NCBI GenBank assembly: GCA_015956445.1
Contig: WIUZ02000008.1
Span: 1-64,000 of the forward strand
DNA: 64,000 bases
Source: Thelephora terrestris
Taxonomy: Eukaryota; Basidiomycota; Agaricomycetes; Thelephorales; Thelephoraceae
Reading direction: 5' to 3'
Numbering within the stretch: position 1 is the stretch's first letter; each line of letters begins with the position of its first letter. A model generated the notes under the pieces. The model saw nothing but the letters and a program-made list of their open reading frames with translations, did not search any database and was not told where the DNA came from. The position numbers were made by a program, and so were the translations under genes. Of this stretch, positions 1-13,000 are shown one piece after another.

Positions 1-60
1 AGGCTGCGAAACACTAACACTCAGCTTCTCCCGTAGTTTGCAGCGCACCCAACATCCGCA
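1..60. repeat. End of an R-repeat copy cut by the window edge
   Basis: The first bases (ggctgcgaa ... cagcttct) match the end of other R copies near 4385 and 39604. An R copy therefore runs in from the left of the window and abuts the acetyl-CoA synthetase fragment. Confidence 0.5.
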
Positions 61-1145
61 AGGCTATGGGCTCAAAGAAGAGCGACACCCTCTCCGTCTA
101 CACGCCCACGACCGAATACGCTGTTGCCACATTTCTAGCCTTCGCTCCGATCGGTGTCGTTCACTCCGTCGACTTCGCTGGTTTTTCCTCCGAGTCGCTT
201 CGGGACCACATCAGGGATTGCAAGTCCCGCGCTTTGATCACTACCGTTGAGGACAGACGGGTGGAAAGGCTATTGCGACCGAGGCTATCGTTGACGCCGC
301 TCTCAAGCATGGTTTGTCCAGGGGAGGACCGGAAACACTGTTTCCTGGACCAAGGGTCGCGACAAGCGGTGGCGTGAAGAGACCATCGAGGTCCCAAGCT
401 ACTATCCGCCAGAGGTTATGTCTGCTGAAGACCCGTTGTTCATCCTTCACGTGAGTATCGGAAGCTTATCCCCCATCCATACACCGTCACTGACAGTGCT
501 CCTCGACGTTCCTAGGCCTCTGGATCTATCGAAAGGGAGTCGTCCACATTGCTGTTGGATGCCTTCTCGGAGCCCCACTGACCGTCAAGTACGCCTCTGT
601 TGTCCACCCCGGGAGGACAGGTTCGCATGCATGGCCGATGTCGGCTAGGTCACCGGTCACTTGTATGTTCGCTATCTTACACCACTGCGTCTTCTCGTCT
701 CATATCCGATCAGATACATCGTCTAAGGTCCCCTTCTCAACGGTGTCACCACCACCGTCTTCGAGTCTACCACTATCTACCCTATTCCATCCCGTTATTG
801 GCAGGTCGTCGAGAAACACAAGATAACTCATTTCTATACTGCTCTCACCGCCATCCTTTTCCTTCGTCGTCTCGGTGAACGCCACACCCAAGCTGACCTC
901 AGCACGGCTCGAGTGCTGGGTATGCCACTGTCGGTGAACTTATCAATTCCGAAGCTTGGGATTGGTGTGACGAGCACGTCGAAAAGAAGCAATTTGCCAT
1001 CGTCGACACACGGTGGCACGCCGAGACCGGACCGATCACGATAACGCCATTCCCTGGTGCCTTTGAAACCAAACCAGGATCTGCCACTGCACCATTCTTC
1101 GACATCGAGCCAGTCATTCTCGACCCAGTGTCGGACAAGGCCTGA
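46..1145 (+). pseudogene. Acetyl-CoA synthetase fragment, decayed (copy A)
   Basis: The intact enzyme activates acetate with ATP and CoA to acetyl-CoA in the cytosol. Seen here, in several frames: SDTLSVY and a [15 protein letters not shown] block (75-200), SAEDPLFIL (421-450), DRFACMADVG (617-648), a [11 protein letters not shown] block (800-830), [19 protein letters not shown] (860-920) and IVDTRW.ETG plus a [11 protein letters not shown] block (1000-1090). These occur in the order of the AMP-forming acetyl-CoA synthetase family. The N-terminus and the C-terminal lid domain are absent, and frames shift repeatedly between blocks. An intron-like stretch with donor gtgagtat near 451 and acceptor cctag near 515 is kept, so this derives from genomic DNA and not a processed transcript. 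The same fragment recurs at 32128-33115. It is a host gene relic with no likely product. Confidence 0.8.
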
Positions 1146-1159
1146 TTAACCTCGCATGT

Positions 1160-2880
1160 GCCTCTGGTGTACACCGAGGAAATCTCGCGGTCTCATGCTG
1201 TCGCTGATTTGGCGTAGATAGGCGCAGATAAAGGGACACGTGGAACCCGTGGCGTTTTTCGCACCTCAAACCAACACTCAGCGTGCAGAATGCGTCTAGG
1301 TACCGTCTGGAAGACTTTCGTCAGAGCAAGAAACTCTCCTTCTCCTAGTTGCATCGCCCTATTTTCTCTGCACTCAACACCCTCAAGTTCCACTTTCTGA
1401 GGGTCGCCAGGCGTATTCTTGATCGACTCACCGATCCAACCGCCACTTCTCCCAACGTTGACGGCCGTAAGCGAATGGGTGGGGAGGCCATCGAAGGAGG
1501 AAGATGTCCAGACGCATTCTAAAGTCAGCCTTCGTGCGGCAGTCACGCGCCGCCGCTCTCTTCGAACAGGGCAGATCAAGATATGCTAGACAACCGCTGG
1601 GGGTCCAGGTCTTTCGTAGCCATGTCCTTGGGCGTTCTCGCACATGAAACTACGTTCTACCGCACCCCTTGTAGGATGCGGGTGCTCGTGAAGCAGCTAT
1701 CCAGGGCACCCTAGAGGTAGTCCTCGCAGATCGATCTCCCCGAAGTGACCGCGGCCTTGCAGTTTCACGTGTTCTGCGTTCATCTCCATTGTCCAAGTCT
1801 CCTGGACCCTCAACTTACTTCGCTCATCATCGAACTCATCGAATTTCAGACGATCTGCCGATTTGTCTTATTCGACAGAGTCATGTGCAACGGGGAAAGA
1901 GAAAGTCTTTCGTGGGTATTGTCTTCCTCCTGCTTTACCTGTGGATCGCAAAGGAAGCTCACTACACGTCTTTCAGCTTGCCCTGCCACCATTCACACTA
2001 TTCATCAATCTCAGGTAAACCTAATATTAGCAAAAGTTACAATCTTGCTCAAACACGACTCAAGTCGCGGACGCTTTCGTTCCGGTCGTCTTGTTGTCTT
2101 GATCGACACTCCCGGGCTCGACTATGCCTCACCCAGCAAGAAAGGTGGTGTGTATATTCCCAGCATCCCCCGCAAGTCGTAAGTGGAATTGAAACTCAGC
2201 CCGTCGCCGACAAAATCGGTTGAACCCTACGTAGGATGTATCAAATCATAACCGCACTTCACCATGTCCAGACACTTTTTGTGTGTCCCGGAAGCTCTGT
2301 GGCGACAGCGCTCCTGGGGCGTCAATATGAGGGGGGTAATGCACCCCGAAGTTGGTAACGAACGAGTGGCCAAGTTGAAGAATTTCTCCGAGGTCATTCT
2401 CGGAAAGGTGCTTGATTAGGAAGTCACGAAAGCACCGCTCTGTCGGCGGAGACTTATCCGCCTCATCCCTGGTAATGTCCCTGATCACTGCAGACCCAGA
2501 ACGAACCTTTCGATGAGCGCAAGGGTATCACCGCGACTGCCGCTGAACATTGGGCTCAACGCCAAGATCGAGACGGGATGTTATGGAGCATGCGGTAAAG
2601 GACAAGGATGAAGAGACCCTGAAGGGACTTGACATGGGTAGGGTATCCCGGCATTGGGGATGACGAGCAAAGAATTCTTGGGCGACAGCAAGGGGATGAC
2701 ATCAAACTTCGAACGACGGGTAGACGGGCCTACGGACGCGCTCCGATTCAATGCCGCAGCCGCAAAGAAGGAGAGGGCTCGAACACGCAAAGCAAACCAC
2801 TGCGTTCCAGAATCCTCGACTCTCCGCGACGGATTTTTCTCAAGACTTGGGCATACCTTCATTACATCACGTTGTAGGGC
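1160..2880 (+). pseudogene. Decayed fungal G-domain P-loop GTPase (copy 1)
   Basis: Fragments match the Agaricomycete family of G-domain (AIG1-like) P-loop NTPases. A Walker A remnant lies near 1880-1915. LQSC.xTTQVADA followed by LVVLIDTPGLD (G3-type DTPG) lies at 2040-2130. An exon with VPEALWRQRSWG and EVGNERVAKLKN lies at 2280-2400, then a basic, Ala/Lys-rich tail to about 2870 that would be coiled coil. The frame is broken at many points. 1160-1740 contains the variable upstream part shared with 5950-6990 and 33120-33760, including an FLIDSP-like block at 1405-1425 that may come from a second G-domain copy. Functions of this family are not established to my knowledge; GTP binding is inferred from motifs. 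Confidence 0.6.
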
Positions 2881-4400
2881 AGTTGTTTTCTCGTGGACGT
2901 TGACTTATTCAGCCTTGTGCATGATGCCCACGTAAAACAATTCGAACTTCGTTCAGACTGCCCCGTCAATCTGCTGATTCAAAATCGTGATTTCTTGTGA
3001 GCAGACCGACAGTAACATAACACCTTCAACGTCCAGAGGTCTCCTGCCGCGGTTACTCACGCTAGTGGCCAGCCCTGGAGATGAGAACTTGGGTCCAAGT
3101 AGTCGAATGTTCTCCAAGGTGTGATACGGCTCAGGGAGGGGTCATTCAGGGCAAACCGGTCACGTCGTAATTTCCGCGGACCGCAATAAATTGTTTCAGA
3201 TAGTATACAATTACAAGAAATACTGTCGGGAACCAGTCGAGGGTATAGGTAAGGTCGATTACATCAGAATACTTGAGAATGTCGTCCCCAAACTGGTGTG
3301 ACCATGCGAGTGACCACGGCACCAAATTAGAAAGCATCGACAGGCCCTGAGATGTCACTGCAAGCCAGAGAAACTAAACCTCAATCCCGATGTTTGTCCA
3401 CCCATCGCCTCTTATTGACGACGGCCCGAGTGGATGACTTCTGTAGGATAGTCGCAGAAGGGGAAGAAGTACCGAAATCTGAACCACCTCTTATAACATC
3501 AGCGCAAGGCCTGGAAAGATCTCAAGTCTCCCTCAATACGGTCGATTACGAGTTGGATCGGGGCCTCAGTGATCATGGAATCTCAGCTGAAGTTGGGCAT
3601 AGTCTCGAACTCACGGCGGAAGGATGGCTCCCCGAGTTCGGATGGTGAGACGCAGGTCGTGCAAGTGATGAGAGGATTCCATAACCACAAGACCCTGCAA
3701 GTAGAAAGAGACGGGCGTCCGTGAGAGAGATCTCCACCGTCCATGGCCGCGTGATCTTCTGGTGGCAATCCTCTTGACCATCTCCGACCATGCAGCTGTC
3801 GACGTTGGTCCAAGTCGGTAACGAGATGGACTAACCCGGCCGAAAAACGATGAGTGGGATTGTTCTGTACGGGTTGGATTGAATGCAAGCTTGCCGCGTT
3901 GATGTGATTCTCAATGAGGGCCAGCCTGGTCTGTTCCGACGCAGGATTTTTGCGCAGAGTTAGCCCACGCGCGGACAACAACGGCATCGATGACCAACTG
4001 TGACCTCACGCCAGCATTTTGGTGTCAAACGGGGTTCCTTGGGGATTGTGGACTCGACGAGCTGGCGGGGAGCCGTATCAATGAGCGAGCGCGCATGACA
4101 TGCGATGGTGCTTTGAGTGGGACCCAGAGGAAAGCTCAGAGGGTGAGATTTTGGGAACAAGAGTGAGCGGATGTCGATCGTCACATCGTTTAGAGCCGAC
4201 GATCCTCGACGTCCTGAATCTTTCAATAAACCAGTACCGTCGCTCTCCAGCCAGTTCTGCTCTGGTGATGACGCCCAGGATTAGTCGGAGTGGGACAGGG
4301 ACTCGTCAAGGTTTGGATAATATCGTGAATCAAGGATCCTCTGAACAGACTGCAACCAGTATACGAGGCCGATGAGCCGAGCGAAGGCTGCGAATCACCT
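2880..4400. repeat. R repeat copy 1
   Basis: The landmark ggccagccctggagatgagaa (near 3070) and an ATTACAAG.AATACT block (near 3210) recur in the other R copies at 4560-4760, 8560-8750, 35220-35420, 37050-37220 and 40280-40480. The minus strand of every copy gives protein-like pieces (ETMPNFS, NAASLHS.QPVQN), so R probably descends from a gene lying tail to tail with the GTPase. No copy is open over any useful length and I do not recognise the protein. Confidence 0.6.
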
Positions 4401-5950
4401 ACCTTCAGCTTCTATGCGAGGTTTTCTGATTCCATGTGGAAAAAGCGACAGCACATGATAGCAGGCGCTGTGAATAATCCTGCACCTTCATTTCAGTCGA
4501 TTTCGGGTACCGGATTCCAGTCACCAGTCTTGACCCCTCGTTGCATTTGGTGGGTAGCCTCGGCACTTGCCCTAGAGATGGAAACTTAAGTTTCCGAGTA
4601 GTCGAATCTTCCTTGCGATGTAGCAGAGTTTAGGACAAGCCGTTCAAGGTAAACACCGCCGGGAGACCTGCGAGTCCGCACGTGCAACGGTGACTAACGG
4701 ATGAAAGAAGCAATCGAGAATTGTTCCAGATGGTATCTGATTACGAAAAGAACTATTAGATCCTTGCCAAAGCAGCTCCAGAGTTAATCGATGCGCTCGA
4801 GTCAAGACAGTGCGTCTACTCCACAAAGAAAGGTTCGTAAACACAAACAACGTTATAGGTAAAGTGGATCGACCTTAGGTAACGAGGAAGAGTATCTTCG
4901 AGCTGGAGCGAAGGCGCACGGCCAAAGAATAAACGACAACGACGACAAGTCGGTAAGAACATGCTGGATGTAAGTCTTCAATCTTGACGTTCGTCCGTAC
5001 GTCACCTTCTGTTGACGAGGGCCGGGCCGTACTATGTCCTCTGCGGGGGGTGGAAGGGGAAGAAGCGCAGGAAGCCGAATCATCTCGAGCCATTCGAAGG
5101 GGCTTCAGGTCCCAATCCAACTCGTCATCGAGCGTGTCGTGGGTGTATGCGGATTCGAGATCTTCCCAGTCCTCCTCGCTGAAGACCGCTGAGATTGTCG
5201 GAGGTCACGGCATCTCGGCTGAAGTCAGACGTGGTCTCGAACTCGTGGTAGAAAGAAGGCTCTCCGGGTTCGGATGGCGGGACGAAGGACGCTCGAGAGA
5301 CGGACGGGAGGACTTCGTGACCACGAGCCTTGCCTGAAAGAAGAGACTCTGATAAGCACCCCACGGATGAAGAAACGAACGCTTGGTCGTCACGTACGTT
5401 GCTTAGGCTTGCGAACCTTCATTGAGACGTCTGCGAGGGAGATCTCGAATGCCCGTGGCCGTGTATCCTTCTGGTCATGATACTCTTGACCGTCCTAGAC
5501 CACGCAGCCGTCAACGACTGAGTCGAAGTTGGGGGAGTCCGAGTCAGTCTGACCGGGGCTGGTGTGCGAGACACCAGTATGGGTCAAACCGCCGTTCCGC
5601 CTTGGGTTTCGATGACGCCCAGTGGAGTGGGTAGCCAAGACAGACCAATCTTGCTGGAAGCGATGAGCGAGGTCGTTCTGAACGCGGCAGGCAGTTTCTT
5701 TGGCGGAATGCAAGCGTGTCGCGTTGATATAAGCCTTGATGCATGATGGGCCTGGTCTTCTCCGATACGAGATTCAATCTGCGCGGCTCATTAGCTCCAA
5801 CGCGCTAACAATAATTCCACTGACGACTCACCCGGTGGTCGGTAACCCCACGAAACCGTTTGGGTGTCGTAAAATGCTTCTTGGAGTTTGTGGACTTGAT
5901 GTGTTGGGTCGACGCGCGGGATACGTGATGATGGTTTGAGGAGGTTCTGA
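4400..5950. repeat. R repeat copy 2
   Basis: Closely resembles copies at 8215-9820 and 39940-41640. On the minus strand it reads pieces such as RLNLVSEKTRPIMHQ (around 5740-5790), RFQQDWSVLATHS (around 5640) and EPSFYHEFETTSDFS (around 5230-5280). These are conserved between copies but lie in different frames. A possible donor (gtgagtcg on the minus strand near 5830) suggests the ancestral minus-strand gene had introns. Confidence 0.6.
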
Positions 5951-6990
5951 AGAGAGGGGAGTTCAGATGGACTCCGAGGGAGAGTGCGCTGGTCGATCGA
6001 TCGATTCCGTTGTCACCGGTCCGAATATAGGCTATGGGACAGCAACTTGTCATCCTTTTCTTCCTTCGTTCCATGATGCTTCATCGTAAACTCACGGAGG
6101 GAGCTCATGGACACACACGACTTCATGTTTTTCTTTCTGGCGATGAGAGTTTCGCGAGTGCTTCACTGCGAAGCGCGGAGGGTTGGCGGCACTGGTAAAT
6201 CGAATTTCTTTCGATTGCACTCGCCGCACTGGGTGAGAGCAAGAGATTGTTTGCTCAACCAGGGTAGGCTGGAATTCAGCCTCGAAAGCCTGACCAACTT
6301 GTCCTGTGCCCTCGTTGGGGCCGATCTCGCTCCTTGCTATGCTTCGCCCTCGGCGATGGACTTTCGGTACACCGAGGAAATCTCGCGATCCCATATCGTC
6401 GCTGGTTCGGTGTAGATGATGGGATGGCAACAGGAGACGGACACCTGGGACTCGTACCATTTTACGCACCTCAAGCCACCAAACACTAAGCGTGTGGAAT
6501 ACCCGTCTGCAGATGGGCAGATTCCTTTAAATCTCATCCCTGACCAGTGAGAAACCACCCTTCTCTGGTTTCCTTGCATTGAATTATCCGCACTCAACGC
6601 TGACGCCTTGCAGGACACTCCGGTTTCGCCTCCCGAGGGTCGTCAGGTGTATATATCCTTCATCGACTCACAGATGCAACGGCACTCCTCCCAATGTCGA
6701 TGGCCATATGGCCATCGTAAGCGAACGGGTGCAAAGACCGAAGACCTCTAGACGCATCCCAAAGCTGGTCATCGTGCGGTACCTCCTCACGCCATCGCGC
6801 TCCTCGAAAAGGGCAGAACGCGATACGCTAGACACCCCTGAGGGTTCAGGTCTTTCGTAGCCGTCTCCTTGGGCTTCCTCTTACACGGATTTTTGTCATA
6901 CCGCACCCCTTGTAGGATGCGGCTGCTCTAGAAGCAGCCATCGCGGGCATTCCACAGGTAGCCATCGCGGATCGATGTCCCCCAAGTAAA
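5950..6990 (+). pseudogene. Upstream part of a G-domain GTPase unit, decayed
   Basis: The piece VGGTGKSNFF (6182-6212) looks like a Walker A loop and is followed at 6275-6300 by SLESLTN, resembling the LESCT motif after the P-loop in fungal G-domain proteins. A GRQVYISFID-like block near 6645 could be the G3 strand. Equivalent sequence lies at 1150-1740, 33115-33760 and 41700-42480. Frames are broken. It may be a second, more diverged GTPase copy sitting upstream of the better one at 7000-8215. Confidence 0.4.
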
Positions 6991-6999
6991 CGCGGCATC

Positions 7000-8215
7000 G
7001 GGGTCCCATGTTTTCTCCATACATCGCCCCCCCCGATCACGTCTCCGGTACCCTCAACTTTCTTCGCCTCCACCGAATCCAGGAAATTCGCCGATTTTTC
7101 TTATCCGACGGAGTGATGGTGCAACGAGAAACGGGCAAGCCATTCGTGCGTACTCGTTTTTTTTCTGAATCGACGGTGGATCGCAAATGGACCTCATCAC
7201 ACGTCTGTCAGGTGGACCCTCAAGGAGATGGAAATCGACCCCAACTGAGACATTGAGCGCACCGCAAGAAGAAACAGATAAGGGGCCAGGAGAACGTACT
7301 GGCAAGAAGTGAAAGGCTCCTCGTGCGGAGAAGAGCTTAGATGTTTTCTTCGTGCTTAGTGTTGGCACGCAATGCAATGGATGCCTCGAGAGGACACAGC
7401 CGGTCGTCGTGTGGTTTTGATCGATACTCTCGGGTTCGACGACACCTCACTCAGCGATGTAGACGTCCTCAATATGATCGCGGCCTTCCTCAAACTCGTA
7501 GGTGAGGCTCAAACCCAGCCCCCTGTGAATGAAAATGACTGAACCTTTCTCACGCACGGTGTATCGCGTCTCAAATATAATGCTTTTGTTTGCAGATACG
7601 AGGGGGGAAGCTTGCCGGGGTCCTTTATGTCCACCGGATCTCCGATCCCAAGATGACTGGAATATCGAGGAGGAACTTTGGGATGTTCCGGAGGCTCTGT
7701 GGCGACAATGCTTTTCAGAACGTCGTCATCGTCACCAACATGTGGGGGAAAGTGGACGTCGAGGTCGGCAAGGAACGTGAGGCCGAGTTGAAGAGGGAGG
7801 ATGACTTCTTCAAGCCGGTTCTCGACAAGGGCGCTCGGATGGAACGTCACGAGAATACCGCTCTCTCGGCGGAAAGGATCGTTCGCCTCAACCTTCGGTA
7901 ATAACCCCTTGCCGCTGCACATCCAGAAGGAACTTGTCGATGAAGGAAGGCAAGGCCATCCCCGACACTGCCGCTGGCGAGGAGCTGACCAAGGAGCTCA
8001 ACGCCCAAATCGAGAGACATCGAGAGGAAATGCGGGCGCTCGGGAAGGATTCGGGGCAGGCGATAAAGAAGAAGGACGAGGAGACCCACGAGATTAGGGA
8101 CACGCTCCGAAAGGAGAAAGCTCGAGGAAACAGACAGGCTAGGATCCCCAACCGTCTCCGTGAAGGATTTGTCTCCAGAATCGCAGCATACCTCGATGGC
8201 GTCGACTTGTAGGAC
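7000..8215 (+). pseudogene. Fungal G-domain P-loop GTPase, best-preserved copy
   Basis: This copy keeps the family pattern most clearly. A decayed Walker A lies at 7110-7140 (ancestrally GATGxGKS-like by comparison with the copies at 1885 and 33930). The exon at 7390-7500 reads GRRVVLIDTLGFDDTSLSD, the G3 region. An intron-like gap follows to the acceptor ttgcag ending at 7595. The next exon (7596-7900) has GVLYVHRISDPKMTG, MFRRLCGDNAF and VVIVTNMWG (G4-like). The last exon after about 7930 is charged and coiled-coil-like (TKELNAQIERHREEMRALG) and runs to a stop at 8210. The Walker A lesion and the frame changes around 7140-7390 make it a probable pseudogene. R copy 3 follows directly. Confidence 0.7.
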
Positions 8216-9820
8216 TCTTTTTTCTTTCATTTCTTTGACGGTGAGCTTCGTATGTGGTGCTCTTGTAAACCGGTCGGAAACTCGCACGAAATTCCCACTA
8301 TATATCTTATCGAAAATCTGATTCCGTGTGGACAGAGCAACAGCATATGATAGCACACGCTGTGGAAAATCCCGCGCCTTGAATTCATTGCGATGTGGCA
8401 AAATTTGGGCAAAATCACAGATAAAGTCAGTGTGGGGCATTGGTTTCAGTCGCTTACTTTTTGAAAGGTGACATAAATCGCCTTGATCCCAGTCGTTACA
8501 GTCTTTACAGCGATACGAGGCCTTCCCTTGCGTTCGGTGGCCAGCCTCAATACTGGATCTAGAAATGAGTACTTGAGTACTTGAGTCCCCAAGCAGTTGA
8601 ACCCTCCTCATGACGCGGTGCAACTCAGGGTAAATCCTCCAAGATCGACCATCGCCGGGAGTTCCAGTGCGAGTCCGGACGTGCAACCAACCGACGAAGG
8701 AAGCAATCGAGTTGTTTCGGATGGCATCTAATTACGAGACATACTATTAAATTATACTCAAAACAACTCCAAAGTTGTGTCCATGCGCTCGGGTCAAAAA
8801 CAGTACGTCTTCGGACTCCGCAGAGAAAGGTTCATAAACGCAGCCAAGGGTCTAGGTAAAGTTGATCAACCTTAGGTACCGGAGAATGGTATCTTCGAAC
8901 TCGAGCGATGTCGTACGGCCTAATAGAAACGAGAATGCCCACAAATCGGTAAGCACGTGCTAGCCGCACGTCGTTTCAATCTTGACGTTCGTTCGTATTT
9001 CACCTCTTGTTGGCGAGGGCCTGAGCGTATGACCTCTGCGGGGGAGTCGTGGAAGGGGGAGAAGCGCTGGAATCAGAATCATTCCGAGCCATTCGAGGGA
9101 GCTTCAAGTCCCGATCCAACTCGTAATCGAGGGCGTCGTGGGTGTAGGCGGACTCGAGGTCTTCCCAGTCCTCTTCGCTGGAGACGCTTAATTATCGGAA
9201 GTCACGGCATCCTAGCTGAAGTTAGACGTGATCTCGAACTCGTGGTGGAAAGATTGCTCTCCAGGTTCGGATGGCGGGACGGGGAATATTCGAGGGACGG
9301 ATAGGAGAACTTCGTAACCACGAGCCTTCCTGTAAGAAGAGACTCTGATAAGCACCCCACGGATGAAGAAACGGACGCTTGATCATCACGTACGTTGCTT
9401 AGGCTTGTGAACCTTCATTGGGAAGTCGGCGAGATAGATATCAAATGGCCGTGGCCGTGTATCCTTCTGCTCAATGCTCTTGACCGTCATAGACCGCGCA
9501 GCCGTCGACAACTGGGTCGACGTCGGGAGGCCCAAGTCAGTCTGGCCGGGGCTGGTGTGCGAAACACCAGTGTAGGTCAAACCGCCGTTCCCCCTTGGGT
9601 TTCGATGGCGCCGACTGGAGTGAGTAGCCAAGACCGACCACTTTTGCTGGAAGCGATGAATGAGGGCATTCTGAACGCGGCAGACGGTTCCTTGGCGGAA
9701 CGCAAGCGTGTCGCGTTGAAGCAGTTCTTGATGAGGCCGACCGCCTGGTCTTCTCCGATACGAGACTTCTGCGCGCAAAACTGTTTGGGTGTCAAACTGT
9801 GCTTCTTGGAGTGTGTGGAC
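8215..9820. repeat. R repeat copy 3, truncated by the hAT element
   Basis: Matches 4400-5950 and 39940-41640 along its length. It stops at ggagtgtgtggac (9807-9820), where other copies continue with ttga. The hAT terminus begins at 9821. Confidence 0.6.
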
Positions 9821-9990
9821 TAGGGTTCTGTGCGGAATTCCCCGACATTCCTAACTAACAGTTAGTAACTGGCGCGCGAGGCAGCCAATTCCAAACAGAA
9901 ATTCTAACCGTTACTAACACAATTCTAACTGCGCACATTGCGCACAAATCATAACAGATGTTTGATTGTTAACAGTGTTAGGAATAGTTA
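9821..9990. repeat. hAT left terminal and subterminal repeats
   Basis: A 19-bp terminal repeat is followed by several GTTAGTAAC-type 9-mers in both orientations, the probable transposase binding sites by analogy with other hAT elements. Confidence 0.65.
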
Positions 9991-10011
9991 GAAACTATTC
10001 TATGTGTGCAA

Positions 10012-13000
10012 TCACATGTTCGCCCACTCCTCCTTGGTTGGTTCACGGTCACTCGTTTCTGTGCGCGCAGCGACTACAGGGGCCATGAAGCCCTCAAAGT
10101 TTAGTCCTGGCCGTTCGTCCGAAAGTATGCTGCAAAGAAAGGGTGATGCGAGATCAATATCACCATCGAACTCAATTTCTTCATCTTTATCAGCAAGAGT
10201 TTCGCTCCCATCCCGATCACTGCCCTCCTCTTCACTCAGCACTTCAGCGGAGTCATCAGCTTGCTGTCTTGCCTTTGTGTAGATCTCCTCCTCGATGTCA
10301 TAGAAAGCAACAACTGGCTTCGTCAGGGGCTTGGCCTTCTTATTTTGCTTATTCCAAAAGAGCATTATCAAGGCTGCTCTCCGCGCGCATGGGACTAGAT
10401 TCTCACCAAGTGAAGGGCCCACTGACGGATTTGTATCATCCACGTGAGTGTCGCAACGTTCTGTCGATTCCGCAAGCTGGAGTTGAACCACGTGAAGTTT
10501 GACACCGTCCGTTCGTCCGCCATCGAATTGACAGAGGCTGAATATATGCGAATTGCAAGAAACTGGCAGCTGATCAGTCCAAGCCATCAGAGTTCGCGTG
10601 AGCAACGAACCGCTAAAATGTTCGCATTGCTTGATGACGAGAGCGCCCGCCACCATGAGAGAGTATCAGAACTCGGAGTGGAGTTGAAGGGGGCATCCCG
10701 CCGCGCATATAGCTTGAACTGACGAGCGAGCTCTCTGAGAGCAGCCAGTGACCCGATGTTCACTATGAACTCATCCCTGGCAATCCATAGCTTTTGCAAT
10801 AGGTTCTTCAAGAATTCCTTTGCACGTTTTGCAGCTGCGGGATACGGCACTTCATTGGGACCAGAGAATTGAGCAGGCACGGTGATGGTTGGACGCATCG
10901 TAGTTGGTCGTTTGAGTACTTCGGAGTGGCTGTAGCCTATCCCACTGAGTCAGCAGAGTTTCTCATACTTGTTGAGACTTACGGGGATCGAGGAAGAAGG
11001 CAGTAAAGTATATGTCCGTGGGGGAATTATCAATGAATTCCTTGTAACGCCTATTCACAATTGCGGTTACTTTCTCTGCTAGCTCTTTGTCAATATCTTG
11101 ATCGCGTCGAAATATGTTTCGAAGAGACGCAGCGATTGCAAGCCAGAAGATGTATACATCTGCGGCATTTGCGGTTCGTCCCTCGAGCGCCTTGATGGAA
11201 CGCGCTATTGGTGCCATGACAGCAATGTAGGTTGCAAGTTCGGTCGTGTATGTTGTACTTGCTTTTGAATGCGGCCGTGTAAAAAGGCCGTCGTCCAACC
11301 CCTGAGGTTGAAACATTAGTGACTACACAATGTGAAGCTTTGTAGGGATATTACCTTGATAGTTGCGGAACCGTCTTTTACGAGCAAAGAAATGCATGAC
11401 ATATTACGCACAACGGAGAGTGATGACCAGTATTGTGTTGCAAATCTTGTTTTCCCGACTTTTTCAAGACCACGTGCCACTCCAACCTCACGTCGCAGCT
11501 CAGCCAGCTTGCTTGCGTTGTGCGTTGAGTGAGAGAAGTAACTGATAACCTTTTTTGTGGTCGAAAGGGCCTAAAATGCAATCATCTGATCAACGAACGC
11601 AAAATATTGAAAGATCGGGTACTGTGACCACTATCGTACCTTCTGGAACTCCGGAAGCCTCGAAATGTCTTTGGCCGTATTGGCAAGGTGATGACACACA
11701 TCAGCGAGATTCATTACTGTCAGAAACTTTTCGGTAATATTCCTCCGAGCCTTCTTAGTGTTGCCAGTGTTATCAGAACAGATCGCAGTGAAGCGATGGG
11801 TCCCGATTGAGTTTATCACCTGTGGATTTTCAATCCTGTGCAGGGTCGCTGAAAGTTGGGACTAGGTTTATCACATACCCTGGTAACCAGCCCCTCAATG
11901 TACTCTGCTGTATGACGTTCGTCGGTCGCATCACGGCCTTCTACAAAGAATGTCTCCCTATCTGCAGTGGTGATGTGTATGGTGTACACAGAGGATGGCT
12001 TCCGTGTGGATCCACCATCGAATGTTAACGTGAGGTTGGTGCAGGTCCGGAGAAAGTCTGTCTGATATTTGCGGACGAGTGCGGCTTGTGCCGGGATCAA
12101 TTTTTCTGTCAACATCGTTGATGAAGGAGGGTTGCATTTTGAGTGCGTCGCCACATCCACAAATTCCTTCCATTGTGGTGAGTCTAAAACACTTGCTGGG
12201 ATTCCACTGACGGAAAATAGCTCGACTATTGCAAGATAAACTTTGTCTTGGTATTTGATTTTTCCTGTGGTGACTGCGATGTCCGCAAGTGAGCTCTGGA
12301 TAGTTTTTGCTTTCTTGTGCGTAGCTTCCTCGTTTTCTACATCAGCCAGAATCAACTTTGGATTAACCTTTACCCCAGGTGCATTTTGATTGATAGCTGT
12401 GTCGTTTGCAAGATCTTTCAGCTCAGGTGGGAGATGTGGGCACTCCATTGCATGCAAGAGTATCCGCGATTGTTGACGATTCCCAGCGCGGAAGTGGTTG
12501 CACGCTGTCGAGTTTGCTAGGGTTGTAGTGAAGAGGTCTATAAGAACTCTTACTAGTCCTTCTTGGTTTACTTAGAAGCTAAGCGTTAACAACTAAGTAG
12601 GCTGGTTGAGAAGTCAGTTATCCCGACTATCAACTCCACAGGGTGGGCGGGGTTTCGTACTTTCCGGCTCCTTGTCCTGATGAGTTCGCTGAAGGAGGTT
12701 GTAGGTCCTTCAGATGTGTTCAGAGGGGTTCAGTAACCTTTATCACTACTGCACGTATATTCCCTGGTCCAAACACCTAGTAAGAATGTAAAGGGGGTTG
12801 CTGATCTTGATAAGAATGGAGTTCCTGATCTACGCTGATGATCGGGAATGGAGATAATGATGTGTGAAACTGATACAATCGAGGCTGTGTATGAGGCTGT
12901 GAAGAAGGCTGTGTAGAATGCTGTGCACTGTGGCTGTGTAAGTGGCTGTGCTGTGGCTGTGTTAAGGGGGTGGCTGTGCTAATACTTCTGAGGCTGTGCT

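Noticed and set aside
66-377. Treating the 103-residue frame as a functional short protein
   Set aside because: It is one exon-sized piece of acetyl-CoA synthetase; later motifs of the enzyme follow in other frames.
9821-9990. Reading the GTTAGTAAC arrays as an independent MITE
   Set aside because: The same repeats occur at the other end (32000-32085) next to matching termini, so they belong to the hAT element.
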